NCBI RefSeq assembly: GCF_017795885.1
Contig: NZ_CP059297.1
Location: 930,001 to 994,000, forward strand
Origin: Brevundimonas sp. AJA228-03
GTDB lineage: Bacteria; Pseudomonadota; Alphaproteobacteria; Caulobacterales; Caulobacteraceae
Direction of reading: 5' to 3'
DNA length: 64,000 bases
The notes below the pieces were generated by a model. That model was not told the origin of the DNA. It was given only the letters and a program-made list of their open reading frames with translations, and did no database searches. Below, in pieces: positions 27,333 through 36,033 of this stretch (positions are counted from its first letter, which is position 1; each line of letters begins with the position of its first letter). Position numbers and translations under genes: made by a program.

Positions 27333-27893
27333 TCAGGCCGCTTCGGCTTCCGCGTCTTCGTCGACCACTTCGGCGACGGGGGCGTTGGCCTTCTTGGCGC
27401 TCAGCGACCTGGACAGCAGCTGGACGGCGGCGTCCTTGTCGATGCGGTTGGCGGCGGCGACTTCGCGGGCCATCCGGTCCAGAGCCGATTCGTACAGCTG
27501 GCGCTCCGAATACGACTGTTCCGGCTGCGAATCGGCGCGGTGCAGGTCGCGAACCACCTCGGCGATGCAGACCAGATCGCCCGAGTTGATCTTGGCTTCA
27601 TATTCCTGGGCGCGGCGGCTCCACATCGTACGCTTGATGCGGGCGCGGCCCTTCAGCGTCGTCAGGGCCTTGGTCACCACGTCTTCCGACGCCAGCGACC
27701 GCAGGCCGGCGGTCTTGGCCTTCCGGGTCGGGACACGCAGGGTCATTTTCTCGTGGTCGAAGGTCACGACATAGACCTCCAGCGACATGCCGGCGACTTC
27801 CTGGACCTCGACGGCCGCGACCTTGCCGACGCCATGCGCCGGATAGACGACCGCGTCGCCAACCTTGAATTCCAGAACGCTCTTGGTGGTCAT
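27333..27893 (-). CDS. carD: CarD-family transcriptional regulator
   Basis: 186 residues. CarD-type proteins bind RNA polymerase beta through a Tudor-like domain and stabilise the open complex. The N-terminal domain is visible (FKVGDAVVYPAHGVGKVAAV, EVYVVTFDHEKMTLRVP), then KAKTAGLRSLAS and the helical DNA-contact region RRAQEYEAKINSGDLVCIAEVVRDL, and an acidic alanine-rich tail. The ATG at 27893 has AAGGA seven bases upstream. It ends at the shared terminator. A promoter-like pair is seen 220 bases upstream. Confidence 0.92.
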   Translation of the reverse strand: MTTKSVLEFKVGDAVVYPAHGVGKVAAVEVQEVAGMSLEVYVVTFDHEKMTLRVPTRKAKTAGLRSLASEDVVTKALTTLKGRARIKRTMWSRRAQEYEAKINSGDLVCIAEVVRDLHRADSQPEQSYSERQLYESALDRMAREVAAANRIDKDAAVQLLSRSLSAKKANAPVAEVVDEDAEAEAA

Positions 27894-28112
27894 GTCATTC
27901 CTTTCCCGGACGCAGGGCTTGGCGAGACGAATACGCGACGGCGAAAACGGCTCCATCGACCGGCGACGGGGATCGCCAGTGGAAAGAGCATCATTCGTCA
28001 GTCGTGGAAACGGATCACCGAACCTCTGGCCGACCCCGCCTTCATGGACGGGGTTCTGTCGCAAACGCAGGCGGCGCGTAGAAAACGCGATCCGCCCGAC
28101 CCAATGTGAAGG

Positions 28113-28140
28113 AACATATCACAAAACGAGGCAATTTCAA
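28113..28140 (-). promoter_or_regulatory. Likely housekeeping promoter for carD
   Basis: On the minus strand TTGAAA (28140-28135) and TATGTT (28118-28113) are separated by 16 bases, inside the 307-base gap between fdxA and carD. The rest of this gap shows no gene. Confidence 0.45.
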
Positions 28141-28200
28141 AACGTCACGCGCGAGATGCTCCGGGCACCGCACATTATGACCGCAATACGACCGAGGGGC

Positions 28201-28542
28201 TCAAGAGCCCTTGCCGGGCTCGGGGCTGAAGTATTTCTCGAACTTGCCCGTCTCGCGCTCGAACTGCTCGCGGTCGGCCGGCGGAGTGCCCTTGACCGTG
28301 ATGTTGGGCCAGACCCGTGCATACTGGGCATTGATCTGCAGCCACTTGCCGTCCGGCTCGTCCTCGGTGTCCGGCTTGATGGCATCGACCGGGCATTCGG
28401 GTTCGCAGACGCCGCAATCGATGCATTCGTCGGGGGCGATGGCGAGGAAGTTTTCGCCTTCGTAGAAGCAGTCCACCGGACAGACCTCGATGCAGTCCAT
28501 GAACTTACACTTCACGCAGGCGTCGGTGACGATGTAGGTCAT
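28201..28542 (-). CDS. fdxA: Seven-iron ferredoxin FdxA
   Basis: 113 residues. It matches Azotobacter ferredoxin I-type proteins holding one [3Fe-4S] and one [4Fe-4S] cluster. Cysteines by position: C9 and C17 with C50 for the 3Fe cluster; C21, C40, C43 and C46 for the 4Fe cluster; extra Cys at 12 and 25 are typical. The long C-terminal extension ([20 protein letters not shown]) is the family one. It follows the S4-domain gene by 64 bases in the same direction, part of a helicase-S4-fdxA-carD group common in alphaproteobacteria. Confidence 0.95.
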   Translation of the reverse strand: MTYIVTDACVKCKFMDCIEVCPVDCFYEGENFLAIAPDECIDCGVCEPECPVDAIKPDTEDEPDGKWLQINAQYARVWPNITVKGTPPADREQFERETGKFEKYFSPEPGKGS

Positions 28543-28606
28543 GGGCGGCGGCAGCTGTCGGTGATGTTGAACCCGGTCGGGCAGATGACCTCAGCCATCG
28601 AAGCTG

Positions 28607-28921
28607 TCAACCATGGTGCGTCGCCGGATCGTCCGGGGCGCTGGAATTCGGCAGGTCATAGAGCGCTCTCGCCTCCTGGGCAGGACCGCGGCGCTGGCCC
28701 ATGGCAAGGACGCGCAGTTCGGTGACCCGGCCGCCGGTTGCGAACACCAGCACGTCGCCCGGATGAACACTGCGGCTGGGCTTGTCGAGCCGGGTCTGGA
28801 CGCCGTTGCGGGTCAGGCGCACGGCACCGGCTTCAACCATCGAAGCGGCCAGCGACCGCGTTTTCGCGAACCGCGCCCGCCACAGCCAGACATCGATGCG
28901 GACGGACTCGACCGGGGTCAT
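28607..28921 (-). CDS. S4-domain RNA-binding protein (Hsp15-like)
   Basis: 104 residues. S4 domain: RIDVWLWRARFAKTRSLAASM followed by the VRLTRNG and LDKPSRSVHPGDVLVF strands. Hsp15 (HslR) binds stalled 50S subunits that carry peptidyl-tRNA. The ATG overlaps the MFS stop (ATGA), so it is coupled. The tail after residue 80 is charged and short. Confidence 0.88.
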   Translation of the reverse strand: MTPVESVRIDVWLWRARFAKTRSLAASMVEAGAVRLTRNGVQTRLDKPSRSVHPGDVLVFATGGRVTELRVLAMGQRRGPAQEARALYDLPNSSAPDDPATHHG

Positions 28922-30261
28922 GCGGGGGTGCCCGTCTCCGGTGCCGACGTCGCATAGGCGGCCGACAGTCGGCGATAGAAGCGCGAGTTGAAGGCCACGA
29001 TCGTGGCGATCAGCCCCAGCATCCCCGCCACCGTAAAGACCAGGGCCATGCCCCGGGCCGGGCCGCGCCCGAACCAGTCCCCGATCGCCTCCGCTCCCGC
29101 GCCGTCGGTCATGAAGGGGATGACCAGGAACTGGGTCAGGGGGCCGATCAGGAAGGCGGTCAGGGGGGAGGCGGCCTGTTCCACCGACTGGGCGAAGCCG
29201 AACACCCGGCCCTGACGCTCGAATGGCACGACCTTCTGTAGCGTCGTCTGTTCCGCCGCCTCCGCATAGGGGCCCAGGAACATCCAGATGAAACACCCCG
29301 CCGCCAGTAGCGGAATGGAGGGCTGGATCGTGAAGACCGCCGCCGTCGCCCAGGCCACCAGATTGACGATCATCAGGGTTTGCAACGGACGGCTCCCCAG
29401 ACCCACGCGCGAGATCAGGATCCCCGACAGGATGAAGGCGATCGAGACGCCGCCCCACAACAGGCCCCATTGCCGGACCGGCATCATCGACAGGCCGTAG
29501 GCGTCCATCAGCGCCATGAAGACCCCGCCCAGGAAGTTGTTGAAAGTGGCGAACAGGATCAGGGCGAACAGGCCCGGCACCGCTCCCACGATCCGGATCG
29601 TCCCCCTCAGATCGACTCGGCGCGGCGCGGTCCTCTCGCCGGCTTCGGACGGCGGGGCTGGCTCCGGCACCGGCACCAGGATCAGATGCAGGAAGACCAG
29701 GGCGGTCAGGACCAGGGCGATCGCCAGGGTCGCGACCATGCCACCCCACGCCACCAGAAACCCCGAGATCACCGAGGTGGTCAGGAACCCGATCCCTGTG
29801 ACCATGCCGACCAGCCCGTTGGCCCGGTCGCGCCGATCCTCGTCCACCAGCACGGTCACCAGCGTCGGCAGGGCGATGGTGCGGATATTGCCGGCGATGA
29901 CGCCCAGCATGATCAGACCGATGAAGACCCACAGGAACGGCCCCGACACCGACCGCAGCGCGGCATCCGGTGTCAGGGCCAGCGGGATCAGGGCCAACGC
30001 ATAGAATCCGGCCGAAGCGACGCTGGACCCCAGCATGACCCGCTTCTTGCGATGGTGATCGACCAGGCTGCCGAGCCAGAAGGCCAGCCCGGCCGTCAGC
30101 GCCAGATACAGTCCCGCGATCATGCCCGTGGCGAACACCGACCGGGTCTCCAGATAGACCCAGAAGGTCAGGGCGAACCAGACGGTGAAATTGGTGACGT
30201 TGGCCACCAGATTGTTGACCAGCAGATGATGGAACGGACGCATTCCGGCGGCGGACTCCAT
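28918..30261 (-). CDS. MFS transporter, possible exporter
   Basis: 447 residues with about 12 membrane segments and the family loop motif around residues 65-80 (WLGSLVDHHRKKRVMLGSS). The type resembles the MFS_3 (enterobactin-exporter-like) subgroup with a long central loop (residues about 195-225, PEPAPPSEAGERT). Substrate unknown. Start ATG overlaps the helicase stop (TGATG); the stop overlaps the S4 gene. In relatives the helicase is usually next to S4, so the transporter appears inserted into a conserved group. Confidence 0.88.
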   Translation of the reverse strand: MESAAGMRPFHHLLVNNLVANVTNFTVWFALTFWVYLETRSVFATGMIAGLYLALTAGLAFWLGSLVDHHRKKRVMLGSSVASAGFYALALIPLALTPDAALRSVSGPFLWVFIGLIMLGVIAGNIRTIALPTLVTVLVDEDRRDRANGLVGMVTGIGFLTTSVISGFLVAWGGMVATLAIALVLTALVFLHLILVPVPEPAPPSEAGERTAPRRVDLRGTIRIVGAVPGLFALILFATFNNFLGGVFMALMDAYGLSMMPVRQWGLLWGGVSIAFILSGILISRVGLGSRPLQTLMIVNLVAWATAAVFTIQPSIPLLAAGCFIWMFLGPYAEAAEQTTLQKVVPFERQGRVFGFAQSVEQAASPLTAFLIGPLTQFLVIPFMTDGAGAEAIGDWFGRGPARGMALVFTVAGMLGLIATIVAFNSRFYRRLSAAYATSAPETGTPA

Positions 30262-32750
30262 CAGGCGGATGTCGCCACGGCCTTGCGCGGTCGCTTGCGC
30301 GCGCGTCGCGCCGGGGCCTGGGTCCGGGACAGTTCGGCCAGTCTGGCGAAGGGCGAATCCTTCACCACCGCAGGCGCCTTGCCGTCCCGATCCGGCATCT
30401 GGGCCCGCACGACCTTCAGCGCGGCCCAGATCGCCCTGGCCGCCTCGCCACTCCAGCCCAGCGTCTTCAGCGCCTCATCCGACAGCCGGCCCCTGCCTTC
30501 GCGCCTCAGATCGGCAGCCCGCTCAAGGTCCTCGACCGGCACGGCCCAGCGCCCTGCGGCGCGCACGCCGAAGGCCGCCAGCGCACGGGCGGACGGGGCG
30601 GGGATCGGTAACAGGGTCAGGCCGTCCGGCTTGGCCCGGAACGGCTCGGCGGCGGCGAACGCCTGGGCCAAGGTGCGGGCGCGGGGCTTCAGCACGCCGG
30701 GTAGCCAGACCGAATGGGTGCCGACGCGGATGGCGAAGGTCTTGATCGTGCGGCGCTCGACCTGGCTGAGCGCGGCGAGATCGCGTTCGACGTCGCGTCG
30801 GTCGATGACGCCGCCAGCCTCCAGCAGGCGGAAGGCGATGCCGCGCGGCAGCCCTTTCAGCGCGCCGCTCTCGATCGCGGTCTTGAGCCGACGCAGGTCC
30901 CGCAGCGCACGTCCCGCCTCGGACGCCAGCCAGGCCTCGATGCGTCGCTGGGCCCGGTCCCGGGCGGCCTGGGGTCCGAGGTCGCCGATCAGGCGGACGC
31001 GCGGGCTGAACGGTTCGGTGTTCACGATCTTCGCCGCCAGGGCGCTCGCCCACAGAACCTCGCCCTCCGGCGTAACGGTGAAGGCCTCGTCGCCATCAGA
31101 CGCCAGCCTGCCCAGTCGCCGGGCGATCTCCGGGCCGACGGCGCGCAAGGCGGCGGTCTTGAGCGTCCGGTCGGCAAGGGCCGAGCCTCCGGCCGCCACC
31201 GCGAACCGCACGCCCTCCAGATGCCCGACCGCCTCGCCGTCGACGGTGACGACGCCGTCGTCGGCCACCTCGGCCATCGTGTCCTGCCGGTCGTGCAGGG
31301 ACCGCATCAGGGCGGTGGTCTTGCGATCGACGAACCGGGCCGTGAGCCGTTCGTGCAGCACGTCCGACAGCCGGTCCTCCAGCGCGCGCGTTCGCTCGCG
31401 CCAGCCTTTCATCCCGTCCAGCCAGTCGGGCCGGTTGGCGATATAGCTCAGCGTGCGCACCCCTGCGAGCCGAGCCGACAGCTGATCGATCTGCCCGTCA
31501 TCCCGATCGACCTCGGCGAAACGCGGCGCGAACCAGTCCTCGGTCAGCCGGCCGCGCCTGCCGGTCAGGGCCTGGAAGACGTCGCGCGACAGACGGGCGT
31601 GCTCCTCGATCGTCGTCTTCTGGAAGTCCGGCAGCTGGCACGCTTCCCAAAGGCGCATGATCGTCCCGCGCGATCGTCCGATGCGCTTGACTGCGTCGTC
31701 CTGCATGGCGCGGCGCAGCAAAGTCTCGTCCAGCGCCTGTCCGGTCAGCTTCAGCCCGGGCACGCCCGGCGTCTGGACCAGCGATCGCAGCAGGTCGGGC
31801 AGGGTGTCGAAATCCAGCCGGGCGTTCCGCCACTCGATAGCCTGGACGGGGTCGAAGCGGTGCTCGACCACCTGTTCGACCAGGTCCTCGTCCAGCTCCT
31901 CGGCCTCGCCCGTCACCCCGAAGGTCCCGTCGCGGATGTGGCGTCCGGCGCGGCCGGCGATCTGGGCGATCTCGTGGGCGTGCAGCCAGCGGGTGCGCCG
32001 TCCGTCGAACTTTCGCATTCCGGCGAAGGCGACATGATCCACGTCCATGTTCAGCCCCATGCCGATGGCATCGGTGGCGACCAGGAAATCAACCTCGCCG
32101 GACTGGAACAGGGACACCTGGGCGTTGCGGGTACGGGGACTCAAGCTGCCCATGACCACGGCCGCGCCTCCGCGCTGGCGCCGGATCAGTTCGGCGATGG
32201 CATAGACCTGCTCGGTAGAGAAGGCGACGATGGCGCTGCGCCGGGGCAGGCGGGTCAATTTTTTCGATCCGGCCCAGGTCAGGTTCGACAGTCGCTCGCG
32301 GGTGACGATCTCCAGATCGGGGATCAGCCGCCGCATCAGGGGGCCCATGGTCGCGGCCCCGAGGAACATGGTCTCGAACCGGCCTCGGGCGTGCAACAGG
32401 CGACTGGTGAAGACGTGGCCGCGCTCCGGGTCGGCGGCCAGCTGGATCTCGTCGATGGCCAGGAACTCGACCTCGCGCTCCAGCGGCATGGCCTCGACCG
32501 TGCAGACCCAGAAATGGGGCCGGGGCGGGATGATCTTTTCCTCGCCGGTGATCAGGGCGACGGCGTTCGTCCCTCGCTGCCTGACGATCCGCTCATAGAT
32601 CTCGCGCGCCAGCAGCCGCAGCGGCAGACCGATCATGCCCGAGGCATGACCCAGCATCCGCTCGACCGCCAGATGGGTCTTCCCGGTATTGGTCGGCCCC
32701 AGTACCGCGACGACGCGGGAGGGGGCGAGGCCGGTAGGGCGGTCGCTCAT
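30261..32750 (-). CDS. SUV3-like ATP-dependent RNA helicase
   Basis: 829 residues. Homologous to mitochondrial SUV3, an RNA helicase of the degradosome. Walker A is VLGPTNTGKTHLA at residues about 16-28; the Walker B variant is AIDEIQLA, typical of SUV3, not DEAD; later helicase motifs are FLGAATMG, VATDAIGMGLNMD and EIAQIAGRAGRH. A basic C-terminal tail (RARKRPRKAVATSA) may bind RNA. Its protein is far longer than the helicase core because of a family-specific C-terminal extension. First gene of the operon. Confidence 0.9.
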   Translation of the reverse strand: MSDRPTGLAPSRVVAVLGPTNTGKTHLAVERMLGHASGMIGLPLRLLAREIYERIVRQRGTNAVALITGEEKIIPPRPHFWVCTVEAMPLEREVEFLAIDEIQLAADPERGHVFTSRLLHARGRFETMFLGAATMGPLMRRLIPDLEIVTRERLSNLTWAGSKKLTRLPRRSAIVAFSTEQVYAIAELIRRQRGGAAVVMGSLSPRTRNAQVSLFQSGEVDFLVATDAIGMGLNMDVDHVAFAGMRKFDGRRTRWLHAHEIAQIAGRAGRHIRDGTFGVTGEAEELDEDLVEQVVEHRFDPVQAIEWRNARLDFDTLPDLLRSLVQTPGVPGLKLTGQALDETLLRRAMQDDAVKRIGRSRGTIMRLWEACQLPDFQKTTIEEHARLSRDVFQALTGRRGRLTEDWFAPRFAEVDRDDGQIDQLSARLAGVRTLSYIANRPDWLDGMKGWRERTRALEDRLSDVLHERLTARFVDRKTTALMRSLHDRQDTMAEVADDGVVTVDGEAVGHLEGVRFAVAAGGSALADRTLKTAALRAVGPEIARRLGRLASDGDEAFTVTPEGEVLWASALAAKIVNTEPFSPRVRLIGDLGPQAARDRAQRRIEAWLASEAGRALRDLRRLKTAIESGALKGLPRGIAFRLLEAGGVIDRRDVERDLAALSQVERRTIKTFAIRVGTHSVWLPGVLKPRARTLAQAFAAAEPFRAKPDGLTLLPIPAPSARALAAFGVRAAGRWAVPVEDLERAADLRREGRGRLSDEALKTLGWSGEAARAIWAALKVVRAQMPDRDGKAPAVVKDSPFARLAELSRTQAPARRARKRPRKAVATSA

Positions 32751-32799
32751 GATCTGAACAAGGTGGCGATTCGCTTCGGGTTCCTCAAGCGGTCTGGAC

Positions 32800-33738
32800 T
32801 TATTCGGCCCGGTCGTATCCGCGCAGTTGGTCCGCCTGGGCTGCGAGAGGCGGGACGCCGCTGGTGGTCCTCAGGCTGTCCGGCACCAGGGTGCGATTGT
32901 AGGCACCCTGGGTCGCGCTGCTGCCGTTCCCCGGGATCTGGAACTGGGTGCCATAGATCTGGGCGCGGCCTATTGACTGGAGGTAGCGATCGAGCGTCGC
33001 TGCCGCTATCCATGCGGCGTCGTCGCGGCCGCGCGCCACGGCGGCCATCGCCAGGGCATGGGCCAGCAGATAGTCGTCGGGCTGGTCACCATGCTGGAAG
33101 ATGAAGGCCGCGTGATAGTGGTCGGCGGCGCTGCGCACCTGACCCGTATCCAGCAGACGACGCACGGCGGCGCGGCGCTCGGCATCCTCTAGCGACGCTG
33201 CCAGGCCCAAGGCTTTGTTGTCTTGCCTGACCGCCTGGTCGTCCGAAAACAGCCGCGCCAGTTCGGTATTGTCGGGGACGAATGGCGGCCGTCCATAAGC
33301 ACGTCCGGGAATCCAGTCTGTGGCGACCAAGGTCGGCGTAGTCGCGCGTCGTAGCGGAAAAGCTGGGGCCGCCGGTGTGTCGGCCAGGCTCAAGGTCGCC
33401 TCGTCCGAGCTCTCACGCATCATGCGGTAACGCGTGGTTTCGCCGCTGTCGGCATCGAAGATCGAGAACAGAACCTCGTCGTCAGTCACATGAAGCGGCG
33501 TCACCGGCAGGATGGACTGCTCCGCGGTGGCATCGATCATGCGCCAGTAGCCGGCATTGGCGTCCATCGTCAGGTGACGCGGTCGGATCATCTGGCCACC
33601 GCCCAACGGGTCGAGGTGAAACACCATGGCCGGCTTACCTTCGACGCTCCAGACCCAGTCTCCGGTCCAGTCCGTCGCCGTCCCGGGCAGCGCCGTAGCG
33701 ATCCAAACGGACATCGCGATCAGCCAAGAAACGAGCAT
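32800..33738 (-). CDS. Secreted DUF6624-like protein
   Basis: 312 residues from the ATG at 33738, preceded by AAGGA; it opens a signal peptide (LVSWLIAMSVWIATALPGTA). The N-terminal third (residues 20-140) is a beta-rich domain with no family I recognise; the C-terminal part (PDNTELARLFSDDQAVRQ, AADHYHAAFIFQHGDQPDDY, AATLDRYLQSIGRAQIYGTQ) resembles DUF6624, helical and of unknown function, probably periplasmic. It is 50 bases upstream-facing from the helicase on the same strand, separately promoted. Confidence 0.7.
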   Translation of the reverse strand: MLVSWLIAMSVWIATALPGTATDWTGDWVWSVEGKPAMVFHLDPLGGGQMIRPRHLTMDANAGYWRMIDATAEQSILPVTPLHVTDDEVLFSIFDADSGETTRYRMMRESSDEATLSLADTPAAPAFPLRRATTPTLVATDWIPGRAYGRPPFVPDNTELARLFSDDQAVRQDNKALGLAASLEDAERRAAVRRLLDTGQVRSAADHYHAAFIFQHGDQPDDYLLAHALAMAAVARGRDDAAWIAAATLDRYLQSIGRAQIYGTQFQIPGNGSSATQGAYNRTLVPDSLRTTSGVPPLAAQADQLRGYDRAE

Positions 33739-33846
33739 GGTCCGATTCCTTACCGACAGGCCCTGTACCGCTGAAATTCGGTCCGGCCCGCCAAACAAGT
33801 CAACATGCGAAAGTCACTCGGTAGCTGGGTCAAAGGGCAGAGGCTC

Positions 33847-34458
33847 TCAAACGGGCTCTTGCGTCAGCAACTCCTCCACCTGCCCCAGCCGTTCCTTGCC
33901 GAAGAACATCTCGTCGCCGACGAAGAAGGTGGGAACACCGAAGGCTCCGCGTTCGACAGCGGCGGCGGTGTTGTCCGCCAGCCTCGCCTTGACCGGATCG
34001 GTCTGGGCAGCCGTCAGGATCGCCTCGGCATCGAGGCCTGCCCCGGTCAGGACGCTGGCCAGGACGGCCGGATCGCCCATCGCCAGGCTTTGCTCCCAGA
34101 AGCCGGCCGAGACCGCCTCGACATAGGGTTCGAAGTCCGGGCTTCCCTCGACCGCGCACAGGCCGCGCATGGCCAGCAGGCTGTTGATCGGAAAGTGCGG
34201 GTTCATGCGGAACGCGGTCAGGGCATGCCGGGCGATGAAACGCCGGATCTCCAGCATCTCATAGTCCATCTTGCCCTTGATTCCGCCGAACGCGACCATC
34301 GGTGCCTGGTTGCCGGTGGCCTTGAACAATCCACCCAGCAGGCACGGGATCAGATTGATCCGGGCTCCCGTCCGTTCCGTGACACCCCTCAGGGCCTTGA
34401 GCGCGAAATAGCCGTTGGGGCTGGCGAAATCGAAGATGAAGTCGACGGTCTTGGTCAC
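33847..34458 (-). CDS. DsbA-like 2-hydroxychromene-2-carboxylate isomerase family
   Basis: 203 residues, GTG start overlapping the SDR stop (GTGA). It is a thioredoxin-fold, GST-kappa-like protein (DFIFDFASPNGYFALKALRG, RFIARHALTAFRMNPHFPIN, AFGVPTFFVGDEMFFGKERL). Founding members isomerise 2-hydroxychromene-2-carboxylate in naphthalene degradation with glutathione; a serine in FASPN is the usual active-site residue. Here the gene stands with an SDR and no ring-cleavage genes, so a role in aromatic degradation is not supported; call it a family member. Confidence 0.85.
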   Translation of the reverse strand: MTKTVDFIFDFASPNGYFALKALRGVTERTGARINLIPCLLGGLFKATGNQAPMVAFGGIKGKMDYEMLEIRRFIARHALTAFRMNPHFPINSLLAMRGLCAVEGSPDFEPYVEAVSAGFWEQSLAMGDPAVLASVLTGAGLDAEAILTAAQTDPVKARLADNTAAAVERGAFGVPTFFVGDEMFFGKERLGQVEELLTQEPV

Positions 34459-35189
34459 CAGGTTTCCTTCCACGGGCGCAGGTCCAGCTCGAACGTCCAG
34501 GCGCTGCGTTGCTGATTGTGCAGCCAGACGTAATTCCTTGCGATCTCGTCGGGCTTCAGGATCGCGTCCTCGTCCAGCAGGGTCTGGATGTCCGGCGCGA
34601 TGGAGCGGGCGAAGACGCCATCGATCATACCATCGACCACGACGTGGGCGACATGGATGCCTCGGGGCCCCATCTCGCGGGCCAGGCTCTGGGCCAGCTG
34701 ACGCAGCGCCGCCTTGGCCCCGGCAAAGGCCGAAAATCCCGCACCGCCGCGCATCGAGGCCGTCGCCCCTGTGAACAGGATCGTCCCTTTGCCGCGCGGG
34801 GCCATGACGCGCGCCGCTTCCCGTCCCGTAAAGAAGCCGGACAGGGCCGCCATCTCCCACACCTTGGAATAGACCTGGGCTGTCGTGTCGATCACGGAAA
34901 AACGCACGTTCGCGCCGATGTTGAAGACCACCACCTGCAACGGGCCGATCTCGGCCTCGATCCTGTCGATCAGGGCGATCATCTCGGCTTCGACGCGAGC
35001 ATCGACCCCGAATGCGTGGGCCTCGCCGCCCTCGCTGCGGATGGAGGCGGCGACGGCTTCCAGCTGATCCAGGTTGCGCGGCCGTCGGGTGATGCAGACC
35101 GCCAGACCCTCACGGGCAAAGGCGCGGGCGATGGCGGACCCCACGCCGTCTCCGGCACCGACGATCAGACAGGACGGCTTCAGCGGCAT
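34455..35189 (-). CDS. SDR-family oxidoreductase with atypical active site
   Basis: 244 residues. The Rossmann start is LIVGAGDGVGSAIARAFARE (a variant of TGxxxGxG) and the NIGA motif (VFNIGANVRF) replaces NNAG. At the catalytic site, where YxxxK is expected, the sequence is FSAFAGAKAALRQ: the lysine is kept but phenylalanine stands for tyrosine. The THG/Ser region is FTGATASMRGGAG. From memory some related SDRs share this. Coupled by GTGA overlap with the DsbA-like protein. Substrate unknown. Confidence 0.82.
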   Translation of the reverse strand: MPLKPSCLIVGAGDGVGSAIARAFAREGLAVCITRRPRNLDQLEAVAASIRSEGGEAHAFGVDARVEAEMIALIDRIEAEIGPLQVVVFNIGANVRFSVIDTTAQVYSKVWEMAALSGFFTGREAARVMAPRGKGTILFTGATASMRGGAGFSAFAGAKAALRQLAQSLAREMGPRGIHVAHVVVDGMIDGVFARSIAPDIQTLLDEDAILKPDEIARNYVWLHNQQRSAWTFELDLRPWKETW

Positions 35190-35236
35190 GGCGGTCTCCC
35201 GTGGAAGAGAGACCGTTTCATATCAAAACTAAGTCG

Positions 35237-35668
35237 TCAACGCGGGCGCTTGTGACGTCCAGCCCCGGCGCGGACGACGAGATAGACCAGCAGCCCGATC
35301 GGCCCCGCCATCAGCGTCAGGAACAGGACCGGGATCATCGCCCAGTGGGGCACGCCCCGCTTGCCTGCATCCTCGATCGCCCAGGACCCGACCCACAGAT
35401 CGAAGGCCAGATAGTGGACCCAGCCGACCAGCACGGCCTCCGGCTTGCTGAACCCCTCGGTCAGGCCCGACAGGGTGGTCAGGTCGCCGCCCAGCCCGCC
35501 GCCCGCGACCGCCCGGACCAGCAGCACGGTGTAGGTGACGGCCAGGGCGATCGCGATGCAGCGTGCCGCCGCGATCACCAGGTCTCGTCGTAGCGGGGCG
35601 AGCGCCAGGATGATCCAGCCGACCAGGGCGACGGTATTGGCGATGTTGAATAGCGCATCCAGGGTCAT
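35237..35668 (-). CDS. ABA4-like membrane protein (DUF4281)
   Basis: 143 residues, four membrane helices (FNIANTVALVGWIILALAPL; AAARCIAIALAVTYTVLLVR; AVLVGWVHYLAFDLWVGSW; MIPVLFLTLMAGPIGLLVYL). WVHYLAFDLWVGSW, with conserved His and Asp, is the signature of the ABA4/DUF4281 family, whose plant member is needed for neoxanthin formation. In bacteria the role is not defined. It is 47 bases past the SDR gene, in the same direction. Confidence 0.8.
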   Translation of the reverse strand: MTLDALFNIANTVALVGWIILALAPLRRDLVIAAARCIAIALAVTYTVLLVRAVAGGGLGGDLTTLSGLTEGFSKPEAVLVGWVHYLAFDLWVGSWAIEDAGKRGVPHWAMIPVLFLTLMAGPIGLLVYLVVRAGAGRHKRPR

Positions 35669-35911
35669 CGGGGGCTCCTTGCCGTGGAGCTTAACAGACC
35701 GGCGCGGCGGTACGGAACAGGGGCGAAACGAATCAGGACCGAATCAGTGACACTGTCCGATTCGGGATTTGTTCACCCCAACATATTGTATCTTAACGCT
35801 GATTAACCACAAACAAAAAAAGTCGGCCGCAGGGTCTGCGATCACGTCCAGATGGAGAAATCGCGAGCCCATCTTTCCCCTTGCGGCGCGACCCGCTAGG
35901 ACGCGGCCAAC

Positions 35912-35988
35912 GGCTCCGTAGCTCAGCTGCATAGAGCAAGGCTTTCCTAAAGCCGAGGTCGGGGGTTGGAGTCCCTCCGGGGCCGCCA
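35912..35988 (+). tRNA. tRNA-Arg (anticodon CCT)
   Basis: 77 nt with encoded CCA. Acceptor GGCTCCG/CGGGGCC with discriminator G, D-stem GCTC/GAGC, anticodon stem of four pairs (27-43 mismatched), loop TTCCTAA with anticodon CCT at 35946-35948 (reads AGG), T-stem GGGGG/CCCTC. The D-loop reads AGCTGCATA and the T-loop TTGGAGT: position 19 is C and position 56 is G, where all standard tRNAs have G19 and C56. The two changes could pair with each other. The 240 bases upstream hold no gene. Confidence 0.92.
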
Positions 35989-36033
35989 CTCCCTAATGAC
36001 GGCGCTACTTGTGACATGCGCCCGGACCGGAAA

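Noticed and set aside
30714..33104. A 796-codon frame antisense to the helicase
   Set aside because: Same mirror effect of GC-rich coding DNA.
35793..35806. TTAA-N6-TTAA near the tRNA as a CtrA site
   Set aside because: CtrA sites use a 7-base spacer; here it is 6, and no cell-cycle gene follows.
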